DNA from: Euleptes europaea
Lineage: Eukaryota > Chordata > Lepidosauria > Squamata > Sphaerodactylidae
NCBI RefSeq assembly: GCF_029931775.1
Contig: NC_079317.1
Coordinates: 69,285,895-69,349,894 of the forward strand
Direction of reading: 5' to 3'
DNA length: 64,000 nucleotides
The notes below the pieces were generated by a model. It was not told where the DNA came from, did no database searches, and worked only from the letters and a program-made list of their open reading frames with translations. The position numbers and the translations under genes are program-made. This document shows positions 12,188 to 21,749 of this stretch, piece by piece. Numbering within the stretch: position 1 is the first letter of the stretch; each line of letters starts with the position of its first letter.

Positions 12188-13350
12188 AATTCTGGGCAGT
12201 CCTGCTCATTCTGGACGTTGCCCATGGCAAACCTGATCAAGCTTTCCAAAAACTGTTGTCCATTCAAAGTAGATTCTGAGTGGAATACCTTGTACAAATG
12301 TTTCTGAATACCATAAATAACAAGCAGTGGAGCAACTAGCATGAATGCAAGTGCCAATTCTGTCTTGCTTCTGACCAGATATACAAATGGATACTTTTTA
12401 AAAATCTGATATTTTGGAGAAAATTTGTGGGGTGGAAACAAATGTGGAAAGTCAATAGTGTGGTAAAGTTTGTTCTTTCAGACAGTTTGAAGTTGGGGGT
12501 TATCATACATTTAAAAATTATTTAAGATCGGAACATTGTTGATTTTTGTATGTGTACAAGTAGTATAACTTGGTGAAGGCAAAATGAAAAAAGTAGGCAT
12601 GGCATTTTTACAATGATTTGTATTGTTCATCTCTGCTACAAGCAATCAGAAGTCTAGCAGTTAAATTGATGTAATCATTGGGTGCTCCTGTATATTTTAA
12701 TATTAATGCACCAATATCCAGGAAATTGTGAAATGTTTGAAAGGGAGCTGGTATTTTTTATTAAATTCTGTATTTGGCCTCTGATCATATTATAAGCTTT
12801 TGGAAAGTGAGTAGCATATTACCTTCTGCATTTTCCCATTTATGATATAATATAAATATGTAAATACCTTGATTTCCCCCCTTCATATGCCATTTAACCA
12901 TTGTGATAAATTTTGTTTAAGTATAAACATGTTTTCCTGAACACTACATGGATTTTTATAATTATGTTTCTCTAAAAATAGAGAGAAAAGACTCAAGACT
13001 GATCACATCAGAAATATGTACTTTAATGGTGTATAATGTAAAGCGTGGGTGGGATATAGTATTCTACAGTGATTGTATAGCTTTAAAGTAGAGAGAAATG
13101 ATATAGAAGAGAAGCAGTGGGGACACAGATGGTTAAACAGTAATGGCAAAAGATGATACTGGAAATTCTAATAGATCTCTGCGCTTGGATTTTGATATAG
13201 TTTTTTTTTAAAAACTGTCTCATGACTTGCAGTTGTGGGTGGGCTTTGGTAGTGGTATATCATGGTTTGATAAAACTCTTTGTAGGTAAATACTCTTAAC
13301 AGGTTTCACAAGGTAGTTTTTCACCAGGTTTACTCAATACACAATACATC
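12188..13350 (+). other. FBXO3: FBXO3 3' UTR and downstream flank
   Basis: AT-rich sequence directly after the stop codon. Candidate poly(A) signals such as attaaa near 12760 are present, but the true cleavage site cannot be fixed from sequence alone. No further ORF is credible. Confidence 0.5.
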
Positions 13351-13354
13351 AGAA

Positions 13355-14115
13355 TAACTCTTCTGAATCTAGTCCAATATACTGTTTTCCACAGCACCCA
13401 CCAACATGCCAAAGAAGGCATGCAGCACAAGGTTAGCTTATCATGGTTAGTAGCCATTGGTAGACTGTCTCTGTTCTAAGTCTACTACCCATCTCCAGTG
13501 GGATCTCCAATTTCTCCACACTATAATTTTATAAACCACAATCACATCTTTCTCTTCCTCTTTCCCTGGCATCTTTTTTTTTAACTGAATAGTTCCACAT
13601 TCCTTTCCTTAGAGATGTACTTCCCCTTAATCATGTTGGTTGCTGTTTTCTGACCTTTTCGTGCTCTACAATAGCCTTTTTGAGGGTAAACACGACTGTA
13701 CATAATATTCCAACTGTTGAGTATACCATAGATCTACGCTAGGGCTATACAATCCTGTCCATTTAATTTTTAATCCTTTTTCTACGAATCCTTATCACAT
13801 ACTTTACTGCTGCTGCCACACATGGCATTGATGCTTTTGTTGTACTAGCCTTGACTTCTTCACTTGACAGTCACCAACAATTTAGGCCCATCACTATATC
13901 TGTTAAATTAGCATTCCTTGCCACAAAAACATCACTTCACCCTTAAATAGAATTTGCTTTGCTACAGTGTTGCCCACTCACCCATTCTGGAGAGAACCTT
14001 TTTCAGCTCTTCACAATCTGCTTTGGTTTTTACCATTTTGAATAATTTGGTGTAGTCTACAGATTTGGCCTCTTCACTGTCCACTGTCTAATTTCAGATA
14101 ATTTATGAACAAATT
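13355..14115 (-). repeat. Old CR1 LINE fragment
   Basis: Collinear with the minus-strand CR1 at 41797-43546 but much more diverged. It shows the 3'-end block 'agtccaatatactgttttcc', the 'gttggttgctgttttctgacc' block and the 'ttcacaatctgctttggttttaccatttt' region encoding the RT C-terminal side. Heavily mutated and 5'-truncated. Confidence 0.75.
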
Positions 14116-14228
14116 AAATAGCAATAGTTTGAGGAAGCTTGCTTGCTTTCTTCCACTGAAAATTGCCCATCAGCTCCTACCTTCTACTACTCCTTGTTTT
14201 ACTAACTTTATCCTATGACTGTTAAATT

Positions 14229-14450
14229 TGTGTGTAAAATGCCATCAAGTTGCAGCTGACTTATGGCAACCCCCATAGGGTTTTCAAGGCAAGTGATCAA
14301 GCAGAGGTGGTTTGCCATTGCCTTTCTACAAAGTCTTCCTTTATGGTCTTCATCCAAGTATTAACCCTCGTTAGATTCTGAGATCTGATGAGATTGGGCT
14401 ATACCACATCCTGAAGAGATTGGGCTATTCCACATCCTGCTTAACCATTA
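14229..14450 (-). repeat. 5S-rRNA-headed SINE (old copy)
   Basis: Same family as 17886-18098. On the plus strand it begins 'aaaatgccatcaagttgcagc' and ends with a degenerate 5S-like block 'gatctgatgagattgggct'. Confidence 0.65.
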
Positions 14451-15305
14451 AGTTTGCTCAGAAGCTTTTATTCAGGCACTTCTTCAAAAGCTTTTTTTGA
14501 AGTAAAGTATATAATGTCTCTTGGATCATCTTTATCAAGTGAGAATATATTGGATGAAATGGTTATTAGGCATATCTATGACAGTATTGAATAAGTTTTA
14601 TGGTTATAAATATAAGCAGAACTACATTGTTTTCAAAACAGTGATGAAATGGATAACTTGTTCTCTTGAGAGAGTTGGAATTCTCTAACAGTAACAGTAC
14701 ACAGGGTTAATAACAAACTTCATTCTGGAATCTGCTTCATGTGTTAAGTGTGCATTTATTGTATGTACTTAGAAATGTAATATATGGTAGCTCAAAACCA
14801 CTTTTGCAGTAGACTTGCGCATGGGAGTTTTGTTTCCTTCATTTTCATTATTAATTCCAAAAAGGACTGTTTCATTATTATTTCATAAAATTTTGTTCTT
14901 TATTTTTTCATAATTCTATTTTATTTCTCATTAGTTTCAATGAAAGACACCTCTCCCTCCAGAACTGTCCTTTCTTGGTTTTTTATCAAACTGCACAAAA
15001 CGCAGGGGGATGGCAGTACTCCCCTAGGACTTGCACACTTCCAAATTTCAGACAGATAGAATAAAGCTCCCTCCCCTTTTTCAGGCAATCAAAGGTGCTC
15101 ATATGTCAACATTAAAGTCTATGGAATTGATAGGAAACATTTCAAATAGTAACACAGATAGCTGCTGTGGGGGAAATTCGGTACTGCAGCCATGTCACTT
15201 CAAGAACAGTAGCACAAGTAAGAGGTAGACTGTTAGAGCAAGGGCATTTAGAGGCACAGGGAGGGTAAGGCATCTGGGCGGGCAGGTAGCCATTGGGAGG
15301 AGGAT

Positions 15306-15362
15306 CTTGAAGGAGATCTGCTTGAGTTGAAGGATCTTGAAGGAGATCTGCTTGAGTTGGGG
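15306..15362. repeat. Two-copy ~29-bp tandem repeat
   Basis: The unit 'aggatcttgaaggagatctg' followed by 'cttgagttg' occurs twice in tandem, essentially identical. Intergenic; no family is recognised. Confidence 0.75.
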
Positions 15363-15671
15363 AGATGAAGTTTGGACATGCTGTAAGGGGGAATTTGACA
15401 GGAGAAGGGCAGGCCAGAAGTCGAAGTCCCAACCTGTATGTTTCAGGATTGGAATACCTCTCACATGTATGTAATCCTAGTGGCTACAGCTTGTGGTCAA
15501 TTAAGAAAGCACAAAGCTGGCTGACTTGTAAAAGTGAAACTAGCAGAGAGAGAAAGATGGACTAAAATAACGAACAAACATGAAACTCCCATTTTCATAA
15601 TTATTGTAATTAATAATGAAAGAAATGCACATGTCTTTTTATACTATGTATACTTATACTGTGTATACTGT

Positions 15672-15972
15672 AGCCAGCATGTAGTGGTTAAGAGCGGTGG
15701 TTTGGAGCAGTGGACTCTGATCTGGAGAACCAGATTTGATCCCCCACTCCTACACATGAGCAGCTGAGGCTAATCTAGTGAACTGGATTTGTTCCCCCAC
15801 TCCTACACATGAAGCCAGCTGGGTGACCTTGGACTAGTCACACTCTCAGCCCCACTTACCTCACAGGGTGTCATGGGGGGGGGGAAGGGAAGGTGATTGT
15901 AAGGTGGTCTGATTCTTAAGTGGTAGAGAAAGTTGGCATATAAAAGCCAACTCTTATTCTCTTTTTCTTCTT
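15672..15972 (+). repeat. Sauria-type tRNA-derived SINE, near full length
   Basis: Head 'gtagtggttaagagcggtgg' with tRNA-like promoter boxes, a duplicated middle ('cccccactcctacacatga' twice), then 'ctcacagggtgtcatgg' and the tail 'taagtggtagagaaagttgg...ataaaagcc'. Diagnostic of squamate genomes. Confidence 0.85.
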
Positions 15973-16543
15973 ATGGCACCCTGTAGCATGTTCCTTTAAC
16001 AGAAAGTGTGCACTTTCCTATTGAAAAGTGTGACCATGCCCTTAGAAAATGGAGGAAACAGAGATTAATTGTTGTCGAAGGATGTGAAGGTGATCTGGCT
16101 GCGACATCTGTCTCCCCATTGATTGCCAGGGTTGATTTGGCTGATCTGGCTGGTTAGGCAGGTGTCCCCTCCCTCCTGGTCCTTGTATGCCCCTGCTGAA
16201 GCTGTATGCTTGGTAGAAGAGGACAACCATCCTAGATAGGAGTGTACCATTCTTCCGTAAAGGGTATATGATAGCTGCTCTCCCCTGCTAGAACCTCCAA
16301 ACAAGCTCAAGGTCCATTTGTAGGAGAATTATGGCTGAACATTTGCATGACATCTACTGGAAAAACTGCATTTGGTGTGAGGTAATATGAAAACTCATTA
16401 TTGTGTTAAATTAATCAGGTCTTTGTGACTATTTACAGAACTCATATCCTTTTATGGACAAAGCTATTTCAATTACATTGAAATATTAAATTGGATATCA
16501 AACTGCTAGGTGTCTGGCAGAGAAGAGAAAGATTGTCATGGGA

Positions 16544-16670
16544 TAGTTTCAGGTGGGTAGCCATGTTGCTCTGTAGTAGAAGAGGTCCAATGAAGGGAGC
16601 TTAGATTCTCAAAAGCTTATACCTTGGAAATCTTGTTGGTCTTTAAGGTGCTACTGGACGTGAATCTTCC
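16544..16670. mobile_element. Short Penelope-like terminal repeat insertion
   Basis: Contains 'gtagccatgttgctctgtag' and 'tggtctttaaggtgctactg', as in the larger elements at 18429 and 38652. Flanked by an 11-bp direct repeat ttgtcatggga (16533-16543 and 16671-16681), so a genuine insertion. Confidence 0.65.
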
Positions 16671-17049
16671 TTGTCATGGGAGTGAGGCTTAGCAGTTCAG
16701 TCTCATGTGGCCCTTGATGGCAGCTGGTCCGAGGCTGCCCATTTTCTATCTGTAATATCAGCCACTCTAGTCTTTTTGCTGTTTTGAAGCAGTTACATCA
16801 AGGTATTACCTTATACAACAGACAGAAGGGGCTAACAGCAAATGTTGCTCTTGGGTTGCTCTCCTGTTCACGGCTGAACCCTGCAGTGGAGGGCACTGCC
16901 TACAGGCAAGGAGTAGGTTGTGGAACACCTACGCCCCCAAGCATTTGATAAATCAGTCAAATAGTAAGGAGCATGTACCTCCATTAAGACCCTTGACTGG
17001 CATTCTGGGAGATGCTAGAAATACCTACCTAGCTCACAAAGCAGGAAAC

Positions 17050-17262
17050 TGTAGATGATGTGACGTTAGACCAGGATCGGAGGGACCCAGGTTCAGATTC
17101 CCTCTCTGCTGTGAAGACTGCTGAGTGACCTCGGGCCAGTCATTCTCTCTTAGCCCAACCTACCTCACAGGGTTGTGATGATAAAATGGAGGAGAGGACA
17201 ATGATGTCTGCTGGCCTAAGCTCCTTGGAGGAAGGGTGGGATAAAAAGGCAGTAAATATGAC
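17050..17262 (+). repeat. tRNA-derived SINE (old)
   Basis: Contains 'gacccaggttcagattccct' (B-box-like region), 'cctacctcacagggttgt' and a 'gggataaaaaggcagtaaat' tail, related to the SINEs at 25027 and 45755. Confidence 0.65.
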
Positions 17263-17885
17263 ACAGTGACCTTGAATACTGTTGAAAGAAATTTTGACCC
17301 CTATTTGTTGTGTTTTGTATTTGCAGGAAGTTATTCACAGTGGGGGAGAGTATTCCAGAATATGATCTTTCACCATCCTTCACTTGTAATGCTGAGGTGC
17401 TACAATATCCTCTCCTCTTTTTCCCACCACGTTCTCTATGTGTGGAGCAGTCAGTCTCTCTCCCAGGAAACCCTGGAATCAATAGTCCTGCCAGGGGCAT
17501 TCAGGACTCGCTTCTCCCCATCTTATTAAACTACAGCTCCCAAGATCCTTCGGTGGAAGCCATTCCATTTTATGTGCAGTAGAAAAAAGACACAAGCCAT
17601 TAAATTGGGGGGGGGGGGTTTCCCTTCACAGCATCTTCGCCAGAAACCTCTACAGTTGAGGGCGGGGTAAAAATGTTCGCATTGCAATCCTCGATAGCCG
17701 ACGTCTTTCTTCATTGCCATTACAAGCAAGAGGATTGAAACGCCCTCTGTCTTTCTCGACGACGGGGTTTGATGGCCCAATATTCTATTAAACAGGTGTG
17801 TGGGTGTAGTCTGCCATCTGGGACATTTCCTCAGCGCCACTCTGGACCTAAAAGACATCATTTTCGGAGGTGGAGCCATTTGCTG

Positions 17886-18098
17886 TGTGTAAAGTGCCGT
17901 CAAGTCGCAGCCGATGTACGGCGACCCCTTTTTGGGGGGTTTTCATGGCAAGGGACTAACAGGTGGTTTGCCAGTGCCTTCCTCTGCACAGCAACCCTGG
18001 CCTTCCTTGGCGGTCCCCCATCCAAATACTACCCAGGGCTGACCCTGCTTAGCTTCTGAGATCAGGCGAGCCTGGGCCATCCAGGGCAGGGCGAGGGT
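17886..18098 (-). repeat. 5S-rRNA-headed SINE, unit 1 only
   Basis: On the minus strand it starts 'ccaggctcgcctgatctcag' and 'aagctaagcagggtcag' (5S-like) and ends 'gacttgacggcactttac'. Flanked by a 9-bp duplication catttgctg (17877-17885 and 18099-18107). The matching unit 2 position near 39350 has no SINE, so it was inserted after the duplication or lost from unit 2. Confidence 0.85.
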
Positions 18099-18241
18099 CA
18101 TTTGCTGACCGAGCTCTAAAGGCGAACCGAGACCCGCGTACTAACCAAGACGTGAACAGGGGCAAGGCCCGTGGGAAAAAAGCAGTCTTGGTCCCAGCGC
18201 GCCTATTCCTATTACAGCGGCGGCCGCCGCTACATTTTGAA

Positions 18242-18369
18242 CCAATCAAGAAACGCCCTTTGGCCAACAGCCTCATTTAGCCAATAGCAAGCTCCTCTGT
18301 ATAAATTCCCTGGGTTGCAGTCCTTTGAAGTGCTAATTTCCAGGTTCTGGAGGCGCGCTGGCTCGGAGG
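18242..18369 (+). promoter_or_regulatory. CD59: CD59 copy 1 promoter and probable non-coding exon 1
   Basis: Two CCAAT boxes (18242-18246, 18281-18285) precede a TATA box tataaat (18300-18306). Initiation is expected near 18330. Exon 1 would end at 18369 before gcaagt, a GC-type donor. The equivalent place in unit 2 has gtaagt. CCAAT and TATA elements are conserved in both units while the flanks have changed. Assignment to CD59 is inferred from position about 8.3 kb upstream of the first coding exon, and from the coding exon opening with an acceptor rather than a promoter. Confidence 0.6.
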
Positions 18370-18428
18370 GCAAGTGGATTCTTGCTCCCCCCCCACCGCG
18401 TAGAATGTATAGCTACATGCGTTAGAAT

Positions 18429-18626
18429 AGGGCAAGAGTCCAGGAGCACCTTAAAGACTAACAAAAATATTTTCTGGTAGGGTATGAGCTTTCGTGAGCC
18501 ACAGCTCACTTCTGTGGCTCACGAAAGCTCATACCCTACCAGAAAATATTTTTGTTAGTCTTTAAGGTGCTCCTGGACTCTTGCCCTTTTCTACTACTGC
18601 AGACAGACTTAACACGGCTACCCACT
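18429..18626. mobile_element. Penelope-like inverted repeat, unit 1 only
   Basis: A hairpin of two ~95-bp arms built from 'gtccaggagcaccttaaag', 'actaacaaaaatattttctg' and 'tatgagctttcgtgagccac'. The right edge reads 'taacacggctaccca'. Flanked by a 12-bp duplication atgcgttagaat (18417-18428, 18627-18638). It lies about 60 bp downstream of the putative CD59 exon 1 donor. Confidence 0.75.
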
Positions 18627-18837
18627 ATGCGTTAGAATGTATAGCTATATACGTTCGAATGCGCCCTCCCCTTGAAAAAAACGAATGACGCTGGCTGTCG
18701 TAACGACCTGTTGGGGGAAATTGGAGGTAGCGCGCGATAGGCCCGGGTTAACGAGGAGTACAGAGCGCTTTGGGAGCCGCCTCGAAGCGCAGCTCCTTAA
18801 AATGGCTGGGGGAGGGGGGGGGGCGGCAGGAAATTTC

Positions 18838-19125
18838 AGTAAGGCCATTTCTGCACGGGAGGTTTGGCTTAGATTTGCCCCCCTGTCTAGACGCACGTTT
18901 CCCCCACCTGGATTCTCTGAGCTCAACAATAATAAGCCCCCATGCAGAGTTTTGGGGCTTCGGGTGGGGAAAACGTGCGTCTAGAGAGGGGGAAAGCCGA
19001 GGCTAACTCTCCCGTGCATCAATGACCTCCGCGCCCATGCAGAGTTTTGAGAATTCGGATTGGGAAAATGTGCACCTGGAGAGCAGCAAATCCGAGGTAA
19101 AACCTCCCCTGCATAAATTGCCTAA
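18838..19125. repeat. MITE-like hairpin plus half copy, unit 1 only
   Basis: Starts 'ggccatttctgcacgggagg' and has complementary halves pairing through 'ctagacgcacgttt...aaacgtgcgtctag'. It is followed by a half copy ending 'aaaacctcccctgcataaat'. The unit 2 counterpart near 39905 is uninterrupted. Same family as 20136-20325. Confidence 0.65.
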
Positions 19126-19424
19126 GCGTTTCGCACATTCTGGCATGACAAGTACCCGTCAGGGTCTCTCGGTCGGGCGGTGATGTGGTCCCCCGTCCCC
19201 CTCCCCCCGAGGCTGGCACAAACCCAAGACGGTCCCCCGCGCTTAACGGCCTTGGGAGCGTGTTGGTGCTGCGCGGGGAGGACCGGATGCGCAGCGCCGG
19301 ATCGGGGGTGTTGGAAAGAGCGCGTGGGCAAACCGCAGGTCTCCGACCAGAAAGTCATAACTAAAATAACAGGCAATATATTGGGGACTGCAGGTGTATC
19401 CAAGTTATGCCTCGGTGCTTATCT

Positions 19425-19795
19425 TTTTTTCCCTTTTTTAATATATTTTTTATTGCATTGGAGGTCATTTTATATCTCCATACCTTTATAATGACAATTT
19501 ACACTTTCCTTCTTCCAATACAAATTCCCCCCTTTCCCTCCCCCCACGGACCAATCCATGATATCATATTTTCAGCCATGAGCATAGCCTTTTTAGTTTT
19601 ACTAAAGTCTCTTTGTTGGCTTCTCCTCTTTTCACCCAGTTAATGTATGGGTTCCACTTAGTCTTCAATTCCATTTCTTCTGTTTCTCCCATCGTCTGTT
19701 GTTTGAAGTATCCCAATACATCTGTTGGCACATATTCGAACACGTAATTATTCCACCTGTCCATAGTCCACTTTGTTTTATCTTTCCATCCAAAA
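19425..19795 (-). repeat. L1 LINE 3'-end insertion, unit 1 copy
   Basis: Minus-strand open frame over the 3' end of an L1-type ORF2 (WTMDRWNNYVFEY, WNPYINWVK), then a poly(A) that appears as a T run at 19425. Flanked by a 16-bp target-site duplication gcctcggtgcttatct (19409-19424 and 19796-19811). Present at the same site in unit 2, so older than the duplication. Confidence 0.8.
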
Positions 19796-19984
19796 GCCTC
19801 GGTGCTTATCTGACCCGAGCAAAGCCCTAAAACGGTGACGGCCAAATAATACTCCTTTCCTCCCTTTGTGGAAAACTCCCCGGGCGGTCGTCCTTTTTCC
19901 TGCTGTCGCAGGTACTCCGAAGCATTGTTCCCTCCTGAAGCTCTGGTAATAGAGAAGGGCGTGGCCTCATTTGGTTTCTCCCCC

Positions 19985-20368
19985 CCCCCAACTATTTATA
20001 TACTTGTTTATTTAAAACATTTACTTAGCCATCTTTCTGTTGCTTAACTCAAGGTGGCTTACAATGTAAATCCTGGTTGTGGGAACGGCTACCCTGACTC
20101 CTTAAAGCTCAGGCTCGTTGCTGTCTCTGCTGTATGGCCATTTATGCACGGGAGGTTTTGCTTTGGATTTGCTGCTCTCCAGATGCACATTTTGCCCATC
20201 CGAATTCTCAAAACTCTGCATGGGGCTTATTTTTGAGTTTCGAGAATCTGTATGGGGGAAATGTGCACCTAGAGAGCGGCAAATCCAAGGCAAAACCTCC
20301 CAAGCATAAATGGGCTAGGTTTAAGCGTGATTAATGTGCCGCCGGCCTACAAAAAAATGAAGCGTTTT
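19985..20368. mobile_element. Unit 1-specific insert: LINE tail plus hairpin MITE
   Basis: Absent from the unit 2 equivalent, where 'cctcatttgtgggaaaatg' runs through at about 40750. Contains a LINE-like 3' block ('ctcaaggtggcttacaatg') and a MITE of about 190 bp (20136-20325) with long complementary ends beginning 'ggccatttatgcacgggagg'. Confidence 0.65.
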
Positions 20369-21214
20369 GTGTGGGAAAATGTAGGATATAAATTATTTTT
20401 AATGAGGGAGTGCATACATCTTTAGAAAGCAAAACTGCCAAAAGAGCAATATCAACTTGCAAGGACACGCTTTTATAATATGCCCCTCCCTTGGCATCCA
20501 AGCAGAAGGATCCAATCTATGTATATTATAACTGCGTAGAGTTTGGCAGTTCATGCTGCTTTGATTGCCCAGCCCTTCTAAGCAGCAGTAAAACATTGGC
20601 AGAGTAAATGGTGTACAAGCTTACCTGGAGTAGGTAAATGAATTATGACCCAAAAGGATATATTTTCCATAACTCTGAAGATACTGTGCAAAAAGTCTGA
20701 ATTGGGGTCATGGCCGGCAAATGTGGAATAGTGTACTTCTTTCTCTCTTGCATCTCCAGTACAATATGGAGGCCATCTTAGTTGTTATTGAGCAATAAAA
20801 GTGTGCTCACGAGACAATAACAGGTATCAGTATTACTTTCAGGGAAAACTGGATAAAATCTAGAGAGAAAGCAAAAGGTCGATGCAATGTTTTGTTTTCT
20901 GAGGGCAGGTAAACAATCAAATTGCAGCTGTATTTCAGAACTAATTCTTGGAAGCATCTAGTCAGTCTGACAAGCATTGAATAAATAGAGGCATGTTTTA
21001 AAAACTAGTGGCCATCTTGGTTTCTGATGCTTTTAAGATTGGAATCTCTAGTCTCCAGAATTTCACTGCACTAGCAACAGCCTGTTCCATTTTTAGCTGT
21101 GATTGATCTTAATGACCTTTCCAGCAGCTAGAACTAGAAAATGAGATTCTGGATACTAATACAAGCTAACTTGTTCTGTCTGTTGTCTGTGCTGCTTTTT
21201 TGCCTTACTGTAGC

Positions 21215-21605
21215 TAACGTGGCTTGGCTATTATTGGAAGCTAGATGGAACATGCATATTACTCCCATCCTACAGTCACTCCATTGGCTGCCCCTCAGTT
21301 ACTGGGCTCAATTTAAGGTATTGACCATCACTTACAAAGCCCTTCATTGCCTTGGACTCTCATAGCTGCAAGACCATCTTTCCTTCTGTGCTCCACCATG
21401 ACAGCTTCACTCATTGGGGCAGGACCTTCTGCAGGTGCCTAGCTGCAAATGGGAAAAATAAACAACTGCCCTTACATGTGTGTTATCTGTTGTGGCCCCC
21501 ACCTTGTGGAACGGCCTGCATCAGGAAGTCAGGAAGGCTCCCATTGACTTGACTTTCTGCAGACTATGCAAAAATGAATTATTGAAGAGGGCTTTTCTAC
21601 ATAGA
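21215..21605 (+). repeat. L2-like LINE C-terminal fragment, unit 1 copy
   Basis: The plus strand encodes the classic L2 ORF2 C-terminus: HITPILQSLHWLPLSYW followed by QFKVLTITYKALHCLG, then an 'LWNGLHQEV'-like part near 21510. Shared with unit 2 (43700-44080), so older than the duplication. Confidence 0.75.
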
Positions 21606-21749
21606 CAGTAGGGTAGCACTGTACAAAATGCTTCACAAAGTGACTTGGATAAATTGTTGGGGACTGTGGTATAGTTTACTGTGTATAGTTGCTCTGGTTG
21701 GATTCCTGTTGTGTAATCATTTAATGTGTCATGTTAATACTTATGCTTT

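Noticed and set aside
15672-15760. Possible tRNA gene
   Set aside because: tRNA-like promoter boxes belong to the head of a Sauria-type SINE; no cloverleaf fits cleanly.
17886-18098. Possible 5S rRNA gene on the minus strand
   Set aside because: Only a degenerate 5S-like head is present, fused to a SINE body and flanked by a target-site duplication.
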